64,000 nucleotides of DNA, taken from assembly GCA_944320305.1 (NCBI GenBank), contig CALUGW010000001.1, positions 62,001-126,000 on the forward strand, read 5' to 3'. Position numbers and translations under genes: made by a program. Shown here piece after piece: positions 1 through 8,277 of this stretch (position 1 is its first letter; every line of letters starts with the position of its first letter). This stretch comes from an uncultured Prevotella sp. GTDB lineage: Bacteria > Bacteroidota > Bacteroidia > Bacteroidales > Bacteroidaceae. The notes beneath the pieces are model-generated. The model was not told where the DNA came from, ran no database searches, and saw nothing but the letters and a program-made list of their open reading frames with translations.

Positions 1-995
1 GGCGGCAGTCTGCTTTCGCGCCTGCGGACTCACTTTTCGACATTGTGCTTTCGTGCGACGTGCCGATAACCTCTCTCGACCCGCTGGCGGTAGTTGTGGA
101 GGGGGCGCGTTCAGCGGTGTCGCTGGGCTGCATCTCCCCGGCCATGTTTGCCAACGCGCTGGCCGGTGAAGAGTGGGCTGACGCCGAGATGAGCCACAAT
201 GTGCTTGCCCCGGGCTGCTTTCCGGGCGTGATAACAGTTGGCGCCACCATCCACCGCACTGCGGTCACGAATTATCTCGGCCAATATTTGGAGAACAGCC
301 AGCCTGGGCGCAACGACGGCGTGCTGGCCTACTATTCTTCGGTAGGCCCCACCTTCGACGGCAGGACAAAGCCCGATGTGGTCGCTCCGGGCACAAACGT
401 GGTGTCGTCATACAGCAGTTATTACGAAGAATACAACCCCGACGCCCCCGACACGAGGGGTGATGTGGGCCGCTTCAGCTACAACGGCCGCACATATTCG
501 TGGAACTGCAACACCGGCACGTCCATGTCAACGCCCGTTGTGGCCGGAACGATAGCCCTGTGGCTGCAGGCACGCCCTGATCTTACGCCCGAAGAGGCTC
601 TTGATGCGCTGGCCCACACCTGCCGCCATCCCGAAAGCGGTCTTGAATATCCCAACAACCGTTACGGCCACGGCGAGATTGACGCTTACCGCGGCCTGCT
701 CTATCTGCTCGGCATCGATGGCATCCTGGGCGTCAGCCATGCCCAGCCGCAGCACTTGCGGGCTGCGGTCACGCGCGGCGGACAGCTTGTCATTGGGTTT
801 TCCGAAGCCCCGTCAAGTCCTGTTACCGTCAGAGTCTATTCACTTTCCGGCCGGGTAGAGGTGACTGAAGAGTTGAGACCCGACGGACAATCAAGCGCCT
901 CTATAGATGTCTCGGCACTTCCGTCCGGCGTATATGTTGTGCAGACCGACAGCCGCGAGCACGGATTCACCGGCTCTACCCTTGTCAGGCGGTAA
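1..995 (+). CDS. Secreted subtilisin-like (S8) serine protease, C-terminal part
   Basis: The frame is open from base 3 with no upstream stop, so this is the 3' part of a longer gene; the signal peptide and the Asp and His of the triad lie outside the window. Visible S8 motifs are YSSVGP, KPDVVAPG and GTSMSTPVVAG, whose Ser (codon 522-524) is the nucleophile. After the catalytic domain come about 75 residues with VRVYSLSGR, LPSGVYVV and a terminal basic TLVRR. This resembles the type A sorting domain used by the type IX secretion system, so I infer export to the cell surface; a PorD-family gene at 54 kb fits this. The substrate cannot be told. A strong terminator follows the stop codon. Confidence 0.85.
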   Translation, partial: RQSAFAPADSLFDIVLSCDVPITSLDPLAVVVEGARSAVSLGCISPAMFANALAGEEWADAEMSHNVLAPGCFPGVITVGATIHRTAVTNYLGQYLENSQPGRNDGVLAYYSSVGPTFDGRTKPDVVAPGTNVVSSYSSYYEEYNPDAPDTRGDVGRFSYNGRTYSWNCNTGTSMSTPVVAGTIALWLQARPDLTPEEALDALAHTCRHPESGLEYPNNRYGHGEIDAYRGLLYLLGIDGILGVSHAQPQHLRAAVTRGGQLVIGFSEAPSSPVTVRVYSLSGRVEVTEELRPDGQSSASIDVSALPSGVYVVQTDSREHGFTGSTLVRR

Positions 996-1030
996 TGAAA
1001 AAGTGTGTGATTACAGAGGATGAAACAGAA

Positions 1031-1068
1031 ACAACAAAGCCCGGCATTGGTTGACCGGGCTTTGTTGT
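1031..1068. terminator. Bidirectional terminator between convergent genes
   Basis: Perfect 14-base stem (1031-1044 with 1055-1068) around a 10-base loop. It lies between the stop of the subtilase (+) and the stop of the outer-membrane gene (-). The arms begin with ACAACAA and end with TTGTTGT, giving a T-rich tail on both strands. Confidence 0.85.
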
Positions 1069-1082
1069 TTGTATTGATAAAA

Positions 1083-1697
1083 TTAGAAATTATAGTACAT
1101 TGCGAAGTTGATCTGGCTGAGGTCAACGTTAAGGTCGAATGTAGATGAGGGGTCTATGCCGTCAATGTCGCCACCGACGCTTGCGGTCTCCCATCCAAGG
1201 TTGCCGATTGTGGCAATGAGCGAGAGCTTTTTGCTTAGGTCAACCTTGACTCCCGGCATGAAGCCAATGTAGAATGTTCCTATTGTTGCGTCGAAATCAT
1301 CGCTGCGTCTCTCGCCTTCCACTGTGCCTTTTGCATAAGTGTAGCCCAGACCACCCTGTGCAAAAAGGCTCACGTTGTTCCATTTCACGAAGTTGTAGCG
1401 CACGTAGGGCTGGATGGTGAAGCCGTTCATTTTGTCGAAACCGAGTTTGTAATCATCGACGGTTAGTGTGAAATTGGATATGTGCTTATATCCTATGCCG
1501 AGGCCGATAGTCCACTTGTCGTCAATGTTGTAGCCGATTTCAGGGATAAGAGAGAATCGGGTAGTGGCGTCAACGTCTGCATCCTCTGCGTGAACAGGCT
1601 TTGACGAGTTGAGCTGGAAACCACCACCGATGTAGAACTGTGCGTTGGCGGCAACAGTTGCAGCCATGAACGCAACCATTAAAATAACTTTCTTCAT
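1083..1697 (-). CDS. Outer-membrane beta-barrel protein (OmpA/porin-like, small)
   Basis: A 204-residue protein with a clear signal peptide (MKKVILMVAFMAATVAANA, then QF). The mature part alternates polar and hydrophobic residues in strands (YIGGGFQL, YNIDDKWTIGLGIGYK, VRYNFVKW, LGYTYAKG) and ends in a terminal Phe (FAMYYNF), the usual outer-membrane insertion signature. The pattern fits the eight-stranded PF13568/PF13505-type barrels common in Bacteroidetes. Its role is unknown; such proteins are often structural or adhesive. It is a single gene with its own promoter (1739-1770) and shares a terminator with the convergent subtilase. Confidence 0.8.
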   Translation of the reverse strand: MKKVILMVAFMAATVAANAQFYIGGGFQLNSSKPVHAEDADVDATTRFSLIPEIGYNIDDKWTIGLGIGYKHISNFTLTVDDYKLGFDKMNGFTIQPYVRYNFVKWNNVSLFAQGGLGYTYAKGTVEGERRSDDFDATIGTFYIGFMPGVKVDLSKKLSLIATIGNLGWETASVGGDIDGIDPSSTFDLNVDLSQINFAMYYNF

Positions 1698-1738
1698 AAC
1701 CTAAATTATTTATTAAAACATTAAAAGTTAAGCGGTTG

Positions 1739-1770
1739 CAAAGGTAAGACATACTTTGCTATCGGCCAAA
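1739..1770 (-). promoter_or_regulatory. Bacteroidetes-type promoter of the barrel gene
   Basis: On the minus strand TTTG (1767-1770) and TACCTTTG (1739-1746) are 20 bases apart, matching the -33/-7 consensus of the Bacteroidetes housekeeping sigma factor. It lies 42 bases before the ATG. Confidence 0.75.
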
Positions 1771-1871
1771 TGTTTTTATTAATATTTCTTGAATTATAGA
1801 TTGATTTAGTGGTTTGTTGTTAAGAAGTGGTAAAAATGCGAACAAAAGTTTTCCATTTTGGAAATACTGAC

Positions 1872-1879
1872 TAACTTTG
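1872..1879 (+). promoter_or_regulatory. -7 element TAACTTTG before the Nudix gene
   Basis: TAACTTTG fits TAnnTTTG. No good -33 TTTG is seen at the right distance. Its position decides the start of the Nudix gene: it favours the ATG at 1903 over an in-frame TTG at 1858, which would lie upstream of the promoter. Confidence 0.55.
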
Positions 1880-1902
1880 AGAATTACAAAAGTCAGAATG
1901 TT

Positions 1903-2460
1903 ATGAGCGAACGCGACATGAATTGGCGTACATTGGGCAGCGAATACCTGATCCGCCGCCCGTGGCTGACGGCACGGCGTGACACTGTTGAGCTGCCCGA
2001 CGGAACTGTCAACGATGAGTATTACGTGCTGGAGTATCCCGATTGGATAAACGTAATTGCCGTGACTGGTGGCGGACAATACGTCTTTGTCAGGCAATAC
2101 CGTCACGGCATAGGCCAGACCTGCCACGAGATTGTGGCCGGAGTGATAGAATCCGGCGAGCAGCCTGAGGCCGCCGCGCGTCGCGAACTGGCTGAGGAGA
2201 CCGGCTATGGCGGCGGCGTGTGGACAGAGCTGATGGTCATTTCGCCCAATGCCAGCACCGTGACAAATGTCACTCACTGCTTCCTTGCCGTGGGCGTGGA
2301 GCTTATGGGCAGCCAGCATCTCGACAAGACGGAAGACATAGAGGTCTGTCTGTTCAGCCGCGACGAGGTGCGGCGGATGCTCGAGCGCGGAGATATTAAG
2401 CAGGCTCTGATGGCCGCGCCGCTGTGGCGTGTGTTTGCTGAGGGCCTGCCGAACATTTGA
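1903..2460 (+). CDS. Nudix hydrolase, ADP-ribose pyrophosphatase-like
   Basis: The 185-residue product contains a complete Nudix box, G-x5-E-x7-REL-x-EE-x-GY, in the stretch starting GVIESGEQ and ending EETGY. Before it are VFVRQYRHGIG and ETCHEIVAG-like sequence typical of the ADP-sugar pyrophosphatase branch (NudF/ADPRase), which cleaves ADP-ribose to AMP and ribose 5-phosphate in the cytoplasm. The exact substrate is inference. Start chosen at ATG 1903 because the -7 element at 1872-1879 lies just upstream; ATG 1918 (MNWRTLG) is also possible. The C1 peptidase starts 35 bases downstream, so the two may be co-transcribed. Confidence 0.85.
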   Translation: MSERDMNWRTLGSEYLIRRPWLTARRDTVELPDGTVNDEYYVLEYPDWINVIAVTGGGQYVFVRQYRHGIGQTCHEIVAGVIESGEQPEAAARRELAEETGYGGGVWTELMVISPNASTVTNVTHCFLAVGVELMGSQHLDKTEDIEVCLFSRDEVRRMLERGDIKQALMAAPLWRVFAEGLPNI

Positions 2461-2495
2461 GAGCAAACGAATCACACTTTATTTAAAATATCAGA

Positions 2496-3899
2496 ATGAA
2501 AAGACATTTGATTTTTCTTGCCGCACTGATGGCACTGTCAGCCCCGGCCGGCGCACAGACCAAGGCCGGCGGCATCTCGCAAGGTATGCTCGACCAGATA
2601 CGCGGCAGCCGCAAGATGACCGCAAGCGACAGGGCGCTGGCCAACGCCATTGCCGCAAACTCAATCGACAACCTGGCCAAAAACCACGCAAACGCCGGTC
2701 TGATAGACACTTATTTTAGCGTCGAGACGCCCAAGCAGAGCATCACCGACCAGCAGCAGTCCGGCCGCTGCTGGATGTTCAGCGGCATGAACGTGCTCCG
2801 TGCGGCCTTTGCCAAGCGCACAGACTCGCTCCGTGTGGACTTCTCGCAGGCCTATCTGTTCTTTTATGACCAGCTGGAGAAGGCCAACCTCTTCCTGCAG
2901 GGCGTGATAGAGACGGCAGGCAAGCCCATCGACGACACCCGCGTGCAGTTCTTTTTCAAGAACCCGATAAACGACGGAGGAACGTTTTGCGGTGTTGCCG
3001 ACCTTGCCGACAAGTACGGACTGGTGCCAAAGGAGGTGATGCCTGAGACATATTCGAGCGACAACACGGCCCAGATGGCGCGTCTTGTGGCCTCGAAGCT
3101 GCGCGAGTATGGCCTTGACCTGCGCCGGATGGTTGCGGAAGGCAAACCGGAAAAGGACATCGAAGCGGAGAAAACGCGTATGCTCGGCACGGTTTATCAT
3201 ATCCTTGTGCTCACAATCGGCGAGCCGCCGTCGAGTTTTTCCTACGCTTTCAAGACAGATAAAGGCCGCACCGTGGGAGCGGCAAAGACTTACACGCCGC
3301 TGGAATTTTTCAAGGAGGTGGTCGGCGGCCCAATAAACGGCACATTCATCATGGCGATGAACGACCCGCGCCGCCCTTACTACAAGACTTACGAGGTGGA
3401 GTACGACCGCCACACCTACGACGGCCACAACTGGAAATACATCAACCTGCCCATGGACGACATTGAGCAGATGGCCATTGCGTCGCTCAAGGACGGGCGC
3501 AAGCTGTACAGCTCGTATGATGTGGGCAAATTCCTCGACCGCACCCGCGGCTATGCCGACACTGCAAACTATGACTACGCCTCGCTCATGGGCACCACTT
3601 TCGGAATGGACAAGGCCGAGCGCATCAGCACGTATGACAGCGGCTCGACCCACGCCATGACGCTTACGGCCGTTGACCTCGACGCCGACGGCAAGGCCCG
3701 CAAGTGGAAAGTGGAGAACAGCTGGGGCGACTGGAGCCAGCAGAACGGCTATCTGATAATGACGGACAACTGGTTCCGCGAGTTCATGTTCCGCTTGGTG
3801 GTGAACAAAAAGTACGTTCCGGCCAAGATTCTCAAGCTCAGCGAGCAGGAGCCGGTTATGGTTATGCCCGAAGACCCGCTCTTCGCCGCAGACAGATAG
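2496..3899 (+). CDS. Exported C1-family aminopeptidase (bleomycin hydrolase/PepC-like)
   Basis: 467 residues with a signal peptide (MKRHLIFLAALMALSAPAGAQ), so it is probably periplasmic, unlike the cytoplasmic PepC of Firmicutes. The papain-fold triad is visible: Cys92 in QSGRCWMFSG, His386 in STHAMTLT and Asn408 in VENSWGDW. Length and motif order fit the bleomycin hydrolase family, self-compartmentalising hexameric aminopeptidases that trim N-terminal residues. Downstream genes in the same direction are unrelated. Family assignment is firm; the physiological substrate is not known. Confidence 0.9.
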   Translation: MKRHLIFLAALMALSAPAGAQTKAGGISQGMLDQIRGSRKMTASDRALANAIAANSIDNLAKNHANAGLIDTYFSVETPKQSITDQQQSGRCWMFSGMNVLRAAFAKRTDSLRVDFSQAYLFFYDQLEKANLFLQGVIETAGKPIDDTRVQFFFKNPINDGGTFCGVADLADKYGLVPKEVMPETYSSDNTAQMARLVASKLREYGLDLRRMVAEGKPEKDIEAEKTRMLGTVYHILVLTIGEPPSSFSYAFKTDKGRTVGAAKTYTPLEFFKEVVGGPINGTFIMAMNDPRRPYYKTYEVEYDRHTYDGHNWKYINLPMDDIEQMAIASLKDGRKLYSSYDVGKFLDRTRGYADTANYDYASLMGTTFGMDKAERISTYDSGSTHAMTLTAVDLDADGKARKWKVENSWGDWSQQNGYLIMTDNWFREFMFRLVVNKKYVPAKILKLSEQEPVMVMPEDPLFAADR

Positions 3900-3929
3900 C
3901 ATTACGCCTGATTCCTTATAGACAGAACA

Positions 3930-4589
3930 ATGATGCAGAAGAAATTGCTCGTTACTGTTGCCCTCGCCGCTTTTGTGCTTGCGGCGGGGGCGCAGGAGAA
4001 CATCGGAAGACCGCCAGTCGTGCCGCAGCTTGATGAGTATGAGCCACTGCCGGAGCCTGTCCGGCCAGAGTCTGCCGACACGTTGGCGCTGCCAATGCTG
4101 ACGGAGCGCGGCACAGTCTCACGCTATTCGCTCTACGGGCCGTTCGGATCGTGGAGCGACTGGGCACTCCATTCTGGGCTTAACGCCTCGCTCTCGCTGT
4201 CGGCCACGGTCGGTCTCGGCAGCAATTCCGGCTCCGGTTTTGCCCAGACGCTGGCCCTGATGTACGCCCGCGAGCTTGTGCCGCGCCTGTCGGTGGCTGT
4301 CGGCGGCTACTATTCCCATTTCAACTGGGGACCGGCGCAGTTCAATGACGCAGGCATAACGGCCGTGCTCGGCTACCGCTTCAACGAGCATTGGGAAGCT
4401 TATCTCTTCGGGCAGAAGTCTGTCGCCACGCCCCGTATGCCCGCCCCCTTGTATATGCTCGGCGATTTTGGCGACAAAATAGGGGCTGAAGTCCGCTACA
4501 ACGTCAGCCCCTCGTTCAGTATCGGTGTGAGCGTCTGGCACCAGAACATGCCCGACGGCGCCCCCCCGCGCCCTATGCGGCGGCCTTGA
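3930..4589 (+). CDS. Exported beta-strand-rich protein of unknown function
   Basis: 219 residues. Signal peptide MQKKLLVTVALAAFVLAAGAQ (start at 3930 or 3933), then a Pro/Glu-rich linker (PPVVPQLDEYEPLPEPV), then strands such as SLSATVGLG, LSVAVGGYYSHF, AVLGYRFNEHWEAYLFG and IGAEVRYNVSPSFSIGVSVW. This looks like an outer-membrane barrel or surface protein; I do not recognise a named family. The stop lies inside the 3' end of the convergent P-type ATPase gene (17-base overlap). The last residues, coded after a C7 run at 4561-4567, are Pro/Arg rich and do not end like a barrel, so the natural end could differ by a frameshift. Confidence 0.65.
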   Translation: MMQKKLLVTVALAAFVLAAGAQENIGRPPVVPQLDEYEPLPEPVRPESADTLALPMLTERGTVSRYSLYGPFGSWSDWALHSGLNASLSLSATVGLGSNSGSGFAQTLALMYARELVPRLSVAVGGYYSHFNWGPAQFNDAGITAVLGYRFNEHWEAYLFGQKSVATPRMPAPLYMLGDFGDKIGAEVRYNVSPSFSIGVSVWHQNMPDGAPPRPMRRP

Positions 4590-6471
4590 GGCGCAGACTG
4601 TTGAGCACAACGCTCACGCTGCTCATGGCCATCAGGGCGCTGGCCCACATCGGCGTGATTTGGAAATCTGTCACGCCGTAGAGCGCTCCGGCCGCCAGCG
4701 GTATGCAGACGACATTGTAGACAAACGCCCAGAAGAGGTTCTGGCGGATCATTCCCACAGTTTTGCGCGACAGACGGATGGCGTCGGGAATGCGCCTGAG
4801 GTCTGTTCCCATCAGCGTCACTTGCGCCACGTCCATGGCCACGTCTGTTCCCTTGCCCATGGCTATGCTCACGTCGGCGGCGGCCAGGGCCTGGCTGTCG
4901 TTTATCCCGTCGCCAACCATCGCCACGTGGCGGCCTGCGGCCTGCAGCTTCCTCACCAGGTCTTCTTTGTCTTGAGGCATCACGCGGCTTTGCCAGTGCC
5001 CGATTCCGGCTCTGGATGCCCAGTAGCTTGCGGCTTCCTCGGTGTCGCCGCTCATCATGTAGATGTCCACCCCCTCGGCCTTAAGCTCTTCCATGGCCTC
5101 GCGGGCGTGGGGTTTGAGAGTCTCCTTGTCTTCAGGACCGGGGGCGTGGTTTGTTTCTTCACTTTTATTTTTCAAGAGAGTGAGTGTTCCTGTCTTGTCG
5201 ATCACCATGGCGTTCACCTTGCGCAAGTTCTCCAGGGCGGTGGCGTCTTTGATCAGGATGCCCATTTTGGCTGCCTTGCCGATGCCCACCATCAGGGCCG
5301 TGGGGGTGGCCAGCCCCAGCGCGCAAGGGCAGGCTATGACCAGAACCGACACAGCCGACAGCACGGCGTGGGGCATGGCCTGAAGTCCGCCGATGGCAAT
5401 CCACAGCACAAACGTTACAACCGATATGGCCAGCACCGTGGGCACGAATATCAGCGCGACGCGGTCCACCACGCGCTGCACAGGGGCTTTGGAGCCTTGG
5501 GCCTCCTGCACCATTTTTATTATGCCGGCGAGCATGGTTTTCGAGCCTACCGCCTCGGCCTTGAAGCGGAACGTTCCCTCCCTTGCCACTGTGCCGGCCA
5601 GCACGCGCGAGCCTTTCGCCTTGGCCACTGGCTCCGGCTCGCCGCTGATCATGCTCTCGTCTATGCGTGCCTCTCCGCTGACGACAGTTCCGTCGACCGG
5701 AACTTTCTCGCCGGCCCTCACCTCGATGGTGTCTCCCGGCTGCAGGGCCGACAGCGGCGCGTCGGCCACCGTTCCGTTGTCAACGAGGTGCGCCGTCTTG
5801 GGCGCAAGCCCCATCAGTGAGCGTATGGCAGAGGCCGTGCCCTTCTTGGCGCGCTCCTCCATGAGGCGTCCTGAGAGCACAAAGGTTATGATCATCACCG
5901 AGGCGTCGTAGTAAGTGTGCCACTCGATGCCTCGCCGCCCCCACACGCTGTCGCCCCAGAAAGTGTTGAACACGCTGAGCAGAAACGACACGCCGGTGCT
6001 CATGGCCACGAGAGTGTCCATGCCGGCCGAGCCGTGCAGCGCCTGCCGCAGGGCCGTGGCGTAGAACTGCCTGCCGCAGTACAGCAGGTTGGCCAGGGCG
6101 ATGATGAACAAGAGCTGGTTGGTGGCGTCGCGCCCGCCTGTGCTCACCCAGCCCATGGACAGGCTCATGACGGCAATGGCGAAGAGCCACGATGAGGCCA
6201 CGCGGCGGCGCAGCCTGACATAAGCCCTGCGCGCGATGGCCTCCACGTTGCGGTCTTCGTCTGTCACCATGTCGTAGCCGATGGCGGCCAGCTGTTCCTT
6301 CATCTGTTTGAGCGACACCGCCCTGGGGTCGTATTCTATCAGCGCCGTGCGTGCCGGCAGGTTCACTGTGGCCGAGGCCACGCCGCTTATGGAGTTGAGC
6401 TTGCGCTCAACGTTGGCCGAGCATCCGGCGCACATCATTCCGAGAATTGCAACTGTTTTCTTTTCCATCAT
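4573..6471 (-). CDS. copA: Copper-type P1B ATPase with a missing N-domain
   Basis: 632 residues. One N-terminal heavy-metal domain (C14-A-G-C17), membrane helices from about residue 90, an actuator domain with SGEP near 276, ion-site motif CPC at 381-383, phosphorylation site D425-KTGT, GDGIND at 520-525, and YN and MSS motifs in the last helices that fit Cu(I) transport. Export of Cu(I) from the cytoplasm is the expected role. Odd: only about 45 residues lie between DKTGT and the SGD hinge (474-476), whereas CopA-type pumps carry roughly 120 more there, including the SEHPL ATP-site motif. The N-domain is therefore almost absent, with no sign of a frameshift, and all other motifs intact. I believe similar short forms occur in Bacteroidales, but could not check. 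Confidence 0.85.
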   Translation of the reverse strand: MMEKKTVAILGMMCAGCSANVERKLNSISGVASATVNLPARTALIEYDPRAVSLKQMKEQLAAIGYDMVTDEDRNVEAIARRAYVRLRRRVASSWLFAIAVMSLSMGWVSTGGRDATNQLLFIIALANLLYCGRQFYATALRQALHGSAGMDTLVAMSTGVSFLLSVFNTFWGDSVWGRRGIEWHTYYDASVMIITFVLSGRLMEERAKKGTASAIRSLMGLAPKTAHLVDNGTVADAPLSALQPGDTIEVRAGEKVPVDGTVVSGEARIDESMISGEPEPVAKAKGSRVLAGTVAREGTFRFKAEAVGSKTMLAGIIKMVQEAQGSKAPVQRVVDRVALIFVPTVLAISVVTFVLWIAIGGLQAMPHAVLSAVSVLVIACPCALGLATPTALMVGIGKAAKMGILIKDATALENLRKVNAMVIDKTGTLTLLKNKSEETNHAPGPEDKETLKPHAREAMEELKAEGVDIYMMSGDTEEAASYWASRAGIGHWQSRVMPQDKEDLVRKLQAAGRHVAMVGDGINDSQALAAADVSIAMGKGTDVAMDVAQVTLMGTDLRRIPDAIRLSRKTVGMIRQNLFWAFVYNVVCIPLAAGALYGVTDFQITPMWASALMAMSSVSVVLNSLRLKAAA

Positions 6472-6505
6472 TTTGTTTTTGCCTTCTTGTGGACTTTTGT
6501 TTTAT

Positions 6506-6692
6506 TGAATATCCGAAAGTTTCCAAGTTGTGTGCTCCATAAGTGGCGTGTCTCGCATACCGTCATTCCGCGCTCCGACGCGGAATCCAGAATACTCAGT
6601 TGCTTACTGGATTCCGCGTCGGAGCGCGGAATGACGGTATGCGAGACACGCGCTGTTGACATTGGAACATTTGGCAACTTAGTGGATATTCA
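6506..6692. repeat. MITE-like long palindrome
   Basis: A perfect 45-base inverted repeat (6546-6590 with 6607-6651) encloses a 16-base loop. Outside it the arms continue as an imperfect inverted repeat that begins TGAATATCC (6506) and ends GGATATTCA (6692). The inner arms contain GTCATTCCGCG and its complement. No ORF. Related pieces occur at 7381-7417 (37 bases close to the left arm in reverse) and at 29756-29820 (a 20-base exact match plus a diverged end), so it belongs to a dispersed family, probably a non-autonomous mobile element. Confidence 0.7.
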
Positions 6693-6708
6693 TTTTGTTT
6701 TTATGGTG

Positions 6709-6716
6709 CAAAGGTA
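6709..6716 (-). promoter_or_regulatory. -7 element TACCTTTG for the copper ATPase gene
   Basis: TACCTTTG on the minus strand. It lies about 240 bases before the ATPase ATG, so the palindromic element at 6506-6692 falls inside the 5' leader of the mRNA. No well-spaced -33 motif is seen. Confidence 0.5.
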
Positions 6717-6867
6717 ACGTTTTGCGGTCGGCAAACTGTTATGAAATGATGGAAAATAGTTATAAAATTATGGCGCAGGCGAAAAAGTGAGGCAGAAAAA
6801 CGCCCATGCTCGCATTGATAAAATATCACAATTGTTAAAAATCAGGCGTTTGCTCTGCTTCAATTTC

Positions 6868-7199
6868 TCGTTTTCTGAAAATAATTTGCCTGCGGCCGCA
6901 AATACGCGCAGTATGAGTGTGCAATCGTAATCTGTTGACCTTATAGGACTTATAAGTATTATAAGCCAAATTGTGCAACTTTTTCAGCCCCTAAAACACC
7001 CATTTTCAGCCCTAAAACCATGCTTTTTGCCCTGCGAAAAAGGTCGTTTTGCCTTCCAATATGGCCTATATCGTGCTGCAATATAGGCCATTTTGCATTG
7101 CAATATGGGTCGTTTTGCAAAACAGAAGAGCTTTCCCGGCCCAGAAAGGCTGCAAAAACCGTTCAGAATTTTCTATTTCAATGGAAAATGAAGTGTTAA
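6868..7199 (+). repeat. 332-base composite intergenic element, copy A
   Basis: One of three copies (others at 50326-50657 and, reversed, 58889-59220). Landmarks: CGCAAATACGCG at 6897, TGTGCAATCGTAA at 6918, TTGTGCAACTTTTTCAG at 6971, a 22-base-period array at 7035-7122, and GAAGTGTTAA at 7190. Distances between landmarks are the same in all copies (21, 53, then 219 bases from the second block to the end). The remaining part of the 6472-7585 gap holds the palindrome at 6506-6692, low-complexity TTAATTCTT stretches (7263-7302, 7421-7500) and an inverted repeat CCCATGTATCC/GGATATATGGG near 7306-7357. Confidence 0.7.
7035..7122. repeat. 22-base tandem array, locus A (4 units)
   Basis: Units start at 7035, 7057, 7079 and 7101, exactly 22 bases apart. 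Each begins CAATAT or CGAAAA, contains GGCC or GGTC near base 7-11, and then TATATCG or TTTTGC. The unit core is a near-palindrome centred on GGCC. Confidence 0.8.
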
Positions 7200-7380
7200 T
7201 TTTCGGGAGCCAGAAGTCAGGAGACGGGAGACAGACAACGGCTTCATAGTCTGCCTTTTCCAACTCTTAATTCTTCATACCTAATACTTAATCCTTAATT
7301 CGTCCCATGTATCCCCGTTGGGAGAGGCCGCTACGCCGAAAGGTGGATATATGGGGCAGGGCGTGGCTGGCATAAGCCCC

Positions 7381-7417
7381 CTTATAGAGCACACAACTTG
7401 GCAACTTGCGGATATTC
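7381..7417 (-). repeat. Fragment of the palindromic element family
   Basis: About 37 bases (containing GAGCACACAACTTGG and CGGATATTCA) match the reverse of 6506-6543 with only a few differences. It is a solo end of the element described at 6506-6692. Confidence 0.65.
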
Positions 7418-7523
7418 ATATCTTTAATTCTTAATTGCAGCCGCAGGTTGTAATTTTCTTAACTCTTAATTCTTACTTCTTAATTCTTAAAATCTTCATT
7501 TTCCCAACTCTTGCCGAATAGAA

Positions 7524-7554
7524 TTTGAATTTATGAATAAAATGTTTAACTTTG
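7524..7554 (+). promoter_or_regulatory. Promoter of slyD
   Basis: TTTG (7524-7527), 19 bases, TAACTTTG (7547-7554). The ATG of slyD is 31 bases downstream. Confidence 0.75.
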
Positions 7555-7585
7555 CAGCCAAAATCAGAAATACAACATCACAACA

Positions 7586-8209
7586 ATGGATACAACAGTC
7601 AACAAGTACATTGCCGTATCATACAGACTTTATACGGTTGAGAACGGAGAGAGCCATTTGGTGGAAGAGGCCACGGAGGACAAGCCGTTCCAGTTTATCA
7701 GCGGCTTCGGCGTGACGCTCGACGCTTTCGAGCGCAACATTGCTTCGCTCGACAAGGGGGCGGACTTCGACTTCGAGCTGACCAAAGACGAGGCTTACGG
7801 CGACTATGAGGAGTCGCGCGTGCTCGACCTCGACCGCGAGATGTTCTGCATCAACGGCCATTTTGACCACGAGCACATATATCAGGACGCCATCGTGCCG
7901 CTGCAGAACGCAGACGGCAACCGCTTCATGGGCCGCGTGCTCAGCATCGGCGGCGACAAGGTGAGGATGGACCTCAACCATCCGCTGGCCGGACAGACGC
8001 TGAACTTCAAGGGCCGCGTGGTGGAAAGCCGCGAGGCAACCAACGCCGAGATACAGGCCATGGTGAACCGCCTGAGCGGCGAGGGCTGCGGATGCGGCTG
8101 CGGACACTGCGGCGGTGACTGCGGCGACGGCTGCGGCGACGGCTGCGACAGCCACGAGCACCACCACGACCACAAGGGCGGGTGCTGTGGCGGCCACTGC
8201 CACGACTGA
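7586..8209 (+). CDS. slyD: FKBP-type peptidyl-prolyl isomerase SlyD with metal-binding tail
   Basis: 207 residues. The N-terminal 65 and middle 125-160 regions form the split FKBP fold (FISGFGVTLDAFE, ELTKDEAYGDY, GKVRMDLNHPLAGQTLNF-like), with the insert-in-flap domain between (about 70-125: FCINGHFD, GRVLSI). The tail from about 165 is very rich in Cys, Gly, His and Asp (GCGCGCGHCGGDCGDGC, then DSHEHHHDHKGG), as in SlyD, which binds Ni and other metals. It folds proteins and may act as a nickel or zinc reservoir in the cytoplasm. The Cys content of the tail is higher than in the mainly His-rich E. coli tail. aroC begins 68 bases downstream. Confidence 0.9.
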   Translation: MDTTVNKYIAVSYRLYTVENGESHLVEEATEDKPFQFISGFGVTLDAFERNIASLDKGADFDFELTKDEAYGDYEESRVLDLDREMFCINGHFDHEHIYQDAIVPLQNADGNRFMGRVLSIGGDKVRMDLNHPLAGQTLNFKGRVVESREATNAEIQAMVNRLSGEGCGCGCGHCGGDCGDGCGDGCDSHEHHHDHKGGCCGGHCHD

Positions 8210-8277
8210 GCCGGCCTGAGCTGTGGCAGCACCGCAATTTTTCTTAATTCTTAACTTTTAATTCTTACATCATAATC

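Noticed and set aside
4555-4600. Frameshift at C7 (4561-4567) in the exported beta-rich protein
   Set aside because: Alternative frames do not give a better barrel end, so I only mention it as a doubt in the gene entry.
4660-5820. 386-codon plus-strand ORF opposite the copper ATPase
   Set aside because: Shadow of a gene with unmistakable motifs; His-rich nonsense typical of reversed GC-rich coding sequence.
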